Assembly: GCA_002310115.1 (NCBI GenBank)
Contig: DBYI01000108.1
Span: 1 to 25,455, forward strand
From: Ruminococcus flavefaciens
Lineage (GTDB): Bacteria; Bacillota; Clostridia; Oscillospirales; Ruminococcaceae
Length of the DNA: 25,455 nt
Direction of reading: 5' to 3'
How positions within the stretch are numbered: position 1 is the first letter of the stretch; each line of letters opens with the position of its first letter. The position numbers and the translations under genes were made by a program. Below are positions 20,740 through 25,455 of this stretch, in pieces. The notes under the pieces are model-generated. The model was not told the DNA's origin. It saw nothing but the letters and a program-made list of their open reading frames with translations, and did not search any database.

Positions 20740-21699
20740 TTATGGAATTGTTGTGATTATTACGTCACAATTACCTTTTATTGCAAATGCGCCTGTTCCT
20801 GCAGGAACGAAAACGCTTGTGCCCATTTTCAATTCGAGCCTGTAGTTGTCGGCGACAAGCTCTCCGCCGCTGCCGCCTATGACAAGGACATGAGCAAAGG
20901 AGTTCTTATCGGCTGCAAATTCAGCCTCCTTTATTATCCTGTGGCGGTTTACGATAAAATAATTACAGTCTGCAAGTAGCTGAGTTACTACTCCGTCGAG
21001 CTCCATGCCGTAGACAGGTCTGCGGTGATCAGCAGGCTCTGTATTTGTAACCTCGAGGGCTTTTTCAACATGCAGCTGTCTTGGTTTACCATCTGCTCCA
21101 AGTCTGCCATAGTCATATACTCTGTAAGTGACGTTGGAACTTTGCTGTATTTCGGCTATAAGTATTCCTTTGCCGATAGCGTGGAGAGTTCCTGGTTCTA
21201 TGAAGAAAACGTCGCCCTGCTTTACAGGAACGCGGTTTACTTTGTCCATGAGGGTGTTATCGTCGATAGCACGTCGGAATTCATCCTTTGTTATTTTGTC
21301 CTTGAAACCGTAGACAAGCTCTGCGCCCGGGTCTGCAGAAATGATATACCACATCTCGGTCTTGCCGTTATCGTTTTCGTACTTATGCGCGTAATCATCA
21401 TTGGGGTGTACTTGTACGGATAGATCATTCTTTGCATCTATGAGTTTTACAAGAACTGGAAAACTGTTGCCGCTTCTGAAGCTGTTTCCTACAGTCTCGG
21501 GGTGAGCGGAAACGAATTCACTGAGTTTCATACCGTCAAAATCTCCGCCGTCAATTATACACTCACCATCAGGATGACAGCTGAGCTCCCAGCTTTCTGC
21601 GAGGCGATCAAGCTCGGTTTCTTTTCCAAATATCTCACGGAGCTTTGTGCCGCCCCAGATGTAGTCTTTTATAGGTGCTTTTAGTAAAAATGGTTTCAT
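20740..21699 (-). CDS. manA: Mannose-6-phosphate isomerase, class I
   Basis: 319 aa, the short Firmicutes form of ManA. Motifs: KDYIWGGTKLREIFGK near the N-terminus, metal ligands in LSVQVHPNDDYA (Gln, His) and KTEMWYII (Glu), FIEPGTLHAIGKGILIAEIQ with a further His, and YDYGR. A C-terminal beta domain follows. It interconverts mannose-6-P and fructose-6-P, the entry of mannose into glycolysis. The ATG shares one base with the stop of the GH25 gene (TAATG), so the two are translationally coupled. The mannanase gene at 13213 in the same window gives it an obvious source of substrate. Confidence 0.95.
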   Translation of the reverse strand: MKPFLLKAPIKDYIWGGTKLREIFGKETELDRLAESWELSCHPDGECIIDGGDFDGMKLSEFVSAHPETVGNSFRSGNSFPVLVKLIDAKNDLSVQVHPNDDYAHKYENDNGKTEMWYIISADPGAELVYGFKDKITKDEFRRAIDDNTLMDKVNRVPVKQGDVFFIEPGTLHAIGKGILIAEIQQSSNVTYRVYDYGRLGADGKPRQLHVEKALEVTNTEPADHRRPVYGMELDGVVTQLLADCNYFIVNRHRIIKEAEFAADKNSFAHVLVIGGSGGELVADNYRLELKMGTSVFVPAGTGAFAIKGNCDVIITTIP

Positions 21700-22460
21700 T
21701 ATTCTGCCTTTCCTTTTGAAACGTCCTTCTTTTCTGCTGATATTGTATATTCTCTGTTGAAATCCTCAAAAGAGCCATTATATACGTTAAGGTCTATGTG
21801 CTCCTCTTCTCCGATATAGCCAGTGAGTTTACCTTTGTCGCTGTACTGCCAGAATTTCCATTCAAGTATATCTGGCTCGCAGTTTACACACCTTATCCAA
21901 AGAGGATAGTCCGAAAAGCTTTTCCTTATATACCTGTAATACACCGGCAGAGTCGTGTAAATTATGGGCTTTGTGCCGTAATTCTCCTCAAGTCTGTTAA
22001 GGAGCGGACGGAGTATATTCTCCGTGTCCTCAAGAGATGGCTTGTTCCTGCGCTTGTCGGCGTAGTATTCTATATCTATGACGGGAGGCATATCAATTTC
22101 ACTTTTGTCAACAGCTGAAATGAAGTTGTTTGCCTGAGTTTCTCCTGCGCTGTCAAAGCTGAAAAAGTGGTATGCGGATACCTTTATTCCTGTGGAGGCA
22201 GCTCTTTCGAGATTGCGGCGGACAGATTCGTCCGTGTGACCGCTTCCTTCAGTTGCCTTTATGAAGGCAAATGAGACATTTTGTGATTCCAGCTCGTTCC
22301 AGTCAATATCACCCTGATAGTTTGAAACATCGACGCCGAAAACAGGATATTTAGCCTTGTTTACCCTTGCAGTAGAGAAAAACATAGATGCTGCTATCGC
22401 GGCTGCTGTAAAAGCAGCTCCTGTGAGCATGAAGCAAATAAAACGTTTGAATCTATACAT
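21699..22460 (-). CDS. GH25 lysozyme-like muramidase, membrane-anchored or secreted
   Basis: 253 aa. An N-terminal signal anchor (about residues 7-30) is followed by the whole GH25 domain: FGVDVSNYQGDIDW, FAFIKATEGSGHTDE, VSAYHFFSFDS, MPPVIDIEYYADKRRN with the catalytic acidic residues, PIIYTTLPVYYRYI, and LWIRCVN...WKFWQYSDKGKL. GH25 enzymes cut the MurNAc-GlcNAc bond of peptidoglycan. It has no cell-wall-binding module. It is first in an operon with two cytoplasmic sugar enzymes, an odd pairing that may be only transcriptional convenience. Promoter at 22551-22579. Confidence 0.95.
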   Translation of the reverse strand: MYRFKRFICFMLTGAAFTAAAIAASMFFSTARVNKAKYPVFGVDVSNYQGDIDWNELESQNVSFAFIKATEGSGHTDESVRRNLERAASTGIKVSAYHFFSFDSAGETQANNFISAVDKSEIDMPPVIDIEYYADKRRNKPSLEDTENILRPLLNRLEENYGTKPIIYTTLPVYYRYIRKSFSDYPLWIRCVNCEPDILEWKFWQYSDKGKLTGYIGEEEHIDLNVYNGSFEDFNREYTISAEKKDVSKGKAE

Positions 22461-22550
22461 ATTTTAGGAAACAACTCCCTGTGTACCGCTTCTGAACTAT
22501 GTCGGAGCAGTAAAACTTGACTTTCGCTGTCCGAAAAGTCATACAATAAT

Positions 22551-22579
22551 ATAATAAACTATAATTCTGAAATAGTCAA
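22551..22579 (-). promoter_or_regulatory. Promoter of the GH25-manA-glucokinase operon
   Basis: On the minus strand: TTGACT (22579-22574), 17-bp spacer, TATTAT (22556-22551). Confidence 0.78.
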
Positions 22580-22696
22580 CAGTTTTTTTCGCAGCGGCGT
22601 AAATTTGTTGACCGGTAAGCCTGTAAATATAGATCTTTCAATAATATATCAAAACCTATGAGTGGCCTGAAAGGGATGAAAAAATGCTGTCTTATG

Positions 22697-22725
22697 TTGC
22701 AAAAATCCGTTGCTTGTGATACAAT
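22697..22725 (+). promoter_or_regulatory. Promoter of the first double-dockerin gene
   Basis: TTGCAA (22697-22702), 17-bp spacer, TACAAT (22720-22725). Predicted leader about 30 nt. Confidence 0.75.
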
Positions 22726-22742
22726 ATATAATACCTAAGACC

Positions 22743-22757
22743 GAAAGGAGACCTTTC
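22743..22757 (+). promoter_or_regulatory. Ribosome binding site inside a small hairpin
   Basis: GAAAGG-AGA-CCTTTC forms a 6-bp stem that contains the AAAGGAGA Shine-Dalgarno sequence, 3 nt before the ATG at 22761. It could lower or modulate translation of the first double-dockerin gene. Confidence 0.45.
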
Positions 22758-22760
22758 TAA

Positions 22761-23372
22761 ATGAAAAAGGCATTATCAATTATCGCAGCCTCTGCGGTAC
22801 TGTTATCGGCAGTTCAGACATATGCGGCGGCGGAAATTACTCTCACTCCACAGCAGTTCTCATCCTGTGATTTCAACAGCGATGGCTATGTAGACACAAT
22901 AGACCTGATTTTTATGGCTATGGTAAGTCTGCCGGAATTTGACGCAATGCGGGATATGGCTGCCGAGAGAGTAGGATTTACAAATGATATCGAGAAAAAG
23001 ATACTTGAAAACGGTGATTTTAACGGCAACGGAGTTATCGACGACGAAGAAGGTATCGCTTTAGTTGAATATATGACATCTAATACAGAATGTAAGGTAG
23101 AAGATCTGTCACTTGAAAATATGACAAAAATGGCGAAACTCATGGATCCTAAAATGGAAACAGGAGATATAGATGGAGATGGCATTATTAATGCGGTCGA
23201 TGCTAGTAATGTACTGAAATATTACGCTATTACGAGCACAGGGGCTTCTTTCGATACGATAACGATGCTTTCTGCACGTCACAAGGGGGATATGAACGGC
23301 AACAGGATAGTTGATTCTGTTGACGCATCTCTGATTTTGAAAAAGTATGCTGCAAATTCAGTAGCAAAATAA
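22761..23372 (+). CDS. Secreted protein made of four dockerin-type calcium-loop repeats (double dockerin), copy 1
   Basis: 203 aa. Signal peptide MKKALSIIAASAVLLSAVQT then YAAA. The mature protein has four F-hand-like calcium loops, each followed by a helix: DFNSDGYVDTID, DFNGNGVIDDEE, DIDGDGIINAVD and DMNGNRIVDSVD. Loops 3-4 with AVDASNVLKYY and SVDASLILKKYAAN form a classic R. flavefaciens-style dockerin. Loops 1-2, about 50 residues apart, look like a second, more divergent one. There is no catalytic, cohesin, linker or carbohydrate-binding domain. If both halves bind cohesins, it would be a bivalent connector; alternatively it is a calcium-binding decoy. It has a paralogue 161 bp downstream. 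Confidence 0.88.
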   Translation: MKKALSIIAASAVLLSAVQTYAAAEITLTPQQFSSCDFNSDGYVDTIDLIFMAMVSLPEFDAMRDMAAERVGFTNDIEKKILENGDFNGNGVIDDEEGIALVEYMTSNTECKVEDLSLENMTKMAKLMDPKMETGDIDGDGIINAVDASNVLKYYAITSTGASFDTITMLSARHKGDMNGNRIVDSVDASLILKKYAANSVAK

Positions 23373-23472
23373 TATACGATTTGTATAATGCAGGATGATT
23401 TGTACAGGTTGCTCAAAAAATTATCATTTCGTTCATAAAATATAGCAGAAAAGGTAACAGGACTTACGCTAT

Positions 23473-23478
23473 TATAAT
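23473..23478 (+). promoter_or_regulatory. Possible -10 box of the second double-dockerin gene
   Basis: TATAAT with no convincing -35 at the right distance. It may be an activator-dependent promoter, or the gene may be read through from copy 1, since no terminator hairpin is visible between them. Confidence 0.35.
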
Positions 23479-23533
23479 AATAGAGAGTTTTTGGGATACT
23501 TTTAAAGAGATGTTTTTTTAGGAGGAATGATAT

Positions 23534-24136
23534 ATGAGAAAGGTCATATCTGCATTGTTAGCGCTGGCATTAGCCATGTGTGCTGTGCCTATGGCTGCTT
23601 TTGCAGCTGATGAAGCGCCTGTTACCGAGAAGGCATACGATAGTCATGATTTCAACGAAGACGGCTATATTGACGCTCTGGATGTTGCTTTGCTCTGCAG
23701 GTATTATCTTATCAAAAGTGCCGATAAGGTTTCAGATGCCATGAATCTTGGCATTAATGATAAGATACTGGAGAGAGTAGCTGAGTACGGTGATTTCAAT
23801 AAGGATGGAAGAGTTAATTTGACCGATGGCGCTTTATTCCTTAAGTATGTTATAAGCTTTACAAACTGCAAGATAGAGAACTTCGAGCCACAGTATTATT
23901 CAGCAATCGTCAGCGAAAGCGTTGAAAAGGGTGATATCAATGGCGATGGCTATATTGATGCAGTAGACGCTAGCAACATTCTCTCGTATTATGCTGTTCA
24001 GAGTACAGGATCTGATATCGTAACATCTGGACAACTTGTATGCCGCTATAAGGGCGACATAAACGGCGACGGTATAGTTGATTCCGTTGACGCTTCAAAG
24101 GCACTTAGGATATATGCTCAGAATTCCGCTAAGTGA
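23534..24136 (+). CDS. Secreted protein made of four dockerin-type calcium-loop repeats (double dockerin), copy 2
   Basis: 200 aa, clearly paralogous to copy 1 in length and plan. Signal peptide MRKVISALLALALAMCAVPM then AAFA. Four loops: DFNEDGYIDALD, DFNKDGRVNLTD, DINGDGYIDAVD, DINGDGIVDSVD, each at the canonical 1-3-5-9-12 acidic/polar positions and each followed by a helix (VALLCRYYL, GALFLKYVI, ASNILSYYAVQSTG, ASKALRIYAQ). The calcium ligands are better conserved than in copy 1. No other domain is present. AGGAGG lies 8 nt before the ATG, and a strong terminator follows. It probably forms one transcription unit with copy 1. The role is unknown; bridging two cohesins is the simplest idea. 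Confidence 0.9.
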   Translation: MRKVISALLALALAMCAVPMAAFAADEAPVTEKAYDSHDFNEDGYIDALDVALLCRYYLIKSADKVSDAMNLGINDKILERVAEYGDFNKDGRVNLTDGALFLKYVISFTNCKIENFEPQYYSAIVSESVEKGDINGDGYIDAVDASNILSYYAVQSTGSDIVTSGQLVCRYKGDINGDGIVDSVDASKALRIYAQNSAK

Positions 24137-24194
24137 TATGGATGTATATTTTGCAATTAAACTATTCCAACAGTAATAATTCCGTAAAAAAATC

Positions 24195-24229
24195 CACGCA
24201 GTCCTGATACAGACTGCGTGAATTTTTTT
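24195..24229. terminator. Bidirectional terminator between the double-dockerin and phospholipase-like genes
   Basis: Stem CACGCAGTC / GACTGCGTG (9 bp). It is followed by seven T on the plus strand (24223-24229) and, on the minus strand, by GGATTTTTTTACGG. Confidence 0.9.
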
Positions 24230-25262
24230 ATAGTATGTTGAAAAGCTGTTTTGAGTCCCCTGGGTCGAACTTTACCAGTCCCTTACTGCCCTTTGTGAGG
24301 ACAAGTCCTTCAGCATTCCCGACAGGAGACAGTGAAAATAAGCCGTTCTTCCTGTGAGCTGCTCTGAAAACACTTCCATATCTGGAATTTACGGGGATTC
24401 CGTCAAGCTCGAAGCTGATACCGTACTTAGTAACTTTGACATTAAGTGCAGGCATATCTGCAAATGGATGACATGTCATTCCATTTGCGATATAGTGGCC
24501 TCGCAGCGGAGAAACCTTTATATCGCGGTAAAAACGATAAAGCAGGGCTGCAACTGCGGCCTCGGTATCATATAGCCGGTGCTTTATCTCCTTTTCGGGA
24601 TCAGTGAAGATCTGAGGTATTTCACTGCATATACGTTTGGCATTTATGTTGAGAGCCGTGGAAAAACTGCTTCTTTGGGCAAAGCGGCGGAGCTGTTCAT
24701 ATTTTATATGTTGTTCTGGTATAAATTCTGGGTACATGGCACGGGCGAGTTCCTCATACTGTATGTGTATCTCACGTTTGCTGGAAAAATATGTCATTTT
24801 AGCCGCATGAGGCAGACAGCACATATCAGACAGCATATGGACGGCACGTGAAAGAAAGATCGCGCCCTCTTTCTTGAAACCGTTCTGATACATGGTTAGT
24901 GCCATAGTGTAGTCTTCTTCAAACATTGTACGGGCGCTTTTGGCAAAGAGATCCTTGCCGTTTTTCAGATATCCGTGGATGGGCTTCATGGGAGTTACGT
25001 TTGTGCCACATCCGCAGTAATAGTGCCTGCCTGCACCGTTCTCACGGTCGCCTTTGTCGTCAGCACGGTAGGTGTATGGTAGCATTATTCCCAGATACGG
25101 GACTAGGAGAGCGTTTGCTTCGTGTGAAACTTCGCCCAGGAGCTTCAATGCACGTACAAGTATCTCATGATGTATTGGGGGTGGAGTGAAGGTCTGAGCT
25201 GCCGAATAGCTTTCAGCCAGATGATGAAGCTTCCTTGCAGTCTTATTCCATTGATTCAGCAT
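24228..25262 (-). CDS. Zinc-dependent phospholipase C / S1-P1 nuclease-fold protein
   Basis: 344 aa. The N-terminal ~235 residues are all-helical with His/Asp motifs placed as in the zinc phospholipase C / S1-P1 nuclease fold: TFTPPPIHHEILVRALKLL, GRHYYCGCGTN, FLSRAVHMLSDMCCLPHAA (the family helix with H..xxD..PH), and REIHIQYEELA. The last ~85 residues (NVKVTKYGISFELDG; KNGLFSLSPVG) look like a small beta domain. No signal peptide is seen after the chosen start, unlike secreted phospholipases C. Start at 25262 is supported by AAAGGAG 6 nt upstream; in-frame upstream ATGs overlap the promoter. Substrate is unknown; family members hydrolyse phosphodiester bonds of lipids or nucleic acids. Confidence 0.72.
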   Translation of the reverse strand: MLNQWNKTARKLHHLAESYSAAQTFTPPPIHHEILVRALKLLGEVSHEANALLVPYLGIMLPYTYRADDKGDRENGAGRHYYCGCGTNVTPMKPIHGYLKNGKDLFAKSARTMFEEDYTMALTMYQNGFKKEGAIFLSRAVHMLSDMCCLPHAAKMTYFSSKREIHIQYEELARAMYPEFIPEQHIKYEQLRRFAQRSSFSTALNINAKRICSEIPQIFTDPEKEIKHRLYDTEAAVAALLYRFYRDIKVSPLRGHYIANGMTCHPFADMPALNVKVTKYGISFELDGIPVNSRYGSVFRAAHRKNGLFSLSPVGNAEGLVLTKGSKGLVKFDPGDSKQLFNIL

Positions 25263-25323
25263 TTTACGCTCCTTTCTGAGCTGATATTGCTCGACCGTAA
25301 ACATATTGCGCCTAATTACTATT

Positions 25324-25352
25324 ATTATACTTCCTGTGCTGTGGAATGTCAA
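25324..25352 (-). promoter_or_regulatory. Perfect sigma-A promoter of the phospholipase-like gene
   Basis: On the minus strand: TTGACA (25352-25347), 17-bp spacer, TATAAT (25329-25324), full consensus. Leader about 55 nt. Confidence 0.9.
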
Positions 25353-25365
25353 TCGTGAAGACAAC

Positions 25366-25393
25366 AAAAAAGGGCGTTCATATGAACGCCCTT
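25366..25393 (-). terminator. Terminator of the rightmost (GAPDH-like) gene
   Basis: A perfect 24-bp palindrome (25370-25393, arm AAGGGCGTTCAT) is followed on the minus strand by further T residues and GTTG. It lies 23 bp after the stop at 25417. Confidence 0.88.
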
Positions 25394-25416
25394 AAGTATT
25401 GCATATATGTCAGCTA

Positions 25417-25455
25417 TTAGCCGAGCTCAGCAAAGTACTTGATTGTTCTTACCAT
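25417..25455 (-). CDS. C-terminal end of a probable glyceraldehyde-3-phosphate dehydrogenase
   Basis: Only 12 codons and the TAA are in the window; they read MVRTIKYFAELG. This matches the end of type I GAPDH proteins, where NEMGYS-type sequence leads into QMVRTxxYFA. The rest of the gene lies beyond base 25455. Followed by a strong terminator. Identification rests on 12 residues only. Confidence 0.6.
   Translation of the reverse strand: MVRTIKYFAELG

Larger units (their letters stand above)
22461..22760. other. 300-bp divergent promoter region, no gene
   Basis: It contains the promoter and about 80-nt leader of the GH25 operon (minus) and the promoter of the first double-dockerin gene (plus). 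I see no ORF and no strong hairpin apart from the one at the ribosome binding site (22743-22757). Confidence 0.75.

Noticed and set aside
1..25455. CRISPR array, prophage, insertion sequence or integrative element
   Set aside because: No spaced direct repeats, integrase, transposase, terminal inverted repeats or tRNA attachment site seen; base composition looks even across the window.

Overview
The window comes from a cellulosome-type Ruminococcus, of the R. flavefaciens / R. albus kind. It holds two dockerin-bearing plant cell-wall hydrolases with threonine-rich linkers: a GH10 xylanase tail and a CBM35-GH26 mannanase. It also holds two small secreted proteins made almost only of dockerin-type calcium-loop repeats. 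Housekeeping genes look like Firmicutes genes, and many genes have consensus TTGACA/TATAAT promoters with 16-18 bp spacers and AGGAGG-like ribosome binding sites. I see no rRNA, tRNA, CRISPR array, transposase or phage gene. The window is ordinary chromosome with a polysaccharide-degradation theme.

Layout from left to right. 1-846 (+): C-terminal end of a GH10 xylanase with a 31-residue poly-Thr linker and a dockerin. 847-1386: no protein gene, but a probable minus-strand structured small RNA with its own promoter and terminator. 1387-3078 (-): SulP anion permease with STAS domain. 3364-6403 (-): a Bce-type peptide-antibiotic detoxification operon (73-aa membrane protein, ATPase, permease). 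6404-6713: its regulatory region with a perfect 24-bp palindrome. 6714-8392 (-): the matching intramembrane-sensing kinase and OmpR-type regulator. 8612-10216 (+): a divergent ABC-F ATPase. 10249-12913 (-): a five-gene operon (small membrane protein, endonuclease III, YjbQ, SIR2 deacylase, unknown protein) behind a perfect sigma-A promoter. 13213-15450 (+): CBM35-GH26-linker-unknown module-dockerin mannanase. 15604-17594 (-): ArsB/NhaD-type ion transporter plus a cytidylate-kinase-like protein, with a structured 5' leader. 17953-19642 (+): CaCA cation/Ca2+ exchanger and two paralogous zinc-ribbon membrane proteins. 19765-22460 (-): GH25 lysozyme, mannose-6-phosphate isomerase, ROK glucokinase. 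22761-24136 (+): two paralogous secreted double-dockerin proteins. 24228-25262 (-): zinc phospholipase C / S1-P1-nuclease-fold protein. 25417-25455 (-): last 12 codons of a probable glyceraldehyde-3-phosphate dehydrogenase.

How the parts fit: the GH10 and GH26 enzymes would dock onto cohesins of a cell-surface scaffold. Mannose and glucose released from mannan and cellulose could enter glycolysis through ManA and the ROK glucokinase. The Bce-like module and the ABC-F gene share one 8.39-8.61 kb divergent control region and together look like an envelope-stress or antibiotic-defence locus. The most unusual items are the tandem double-dockerin proteins, which have no catalytic or cohesin domain, the minus-strand RNA at about 928-1064, the palindromic operator at 6510-6533, and the structured leader of the 17594 transporter operon.
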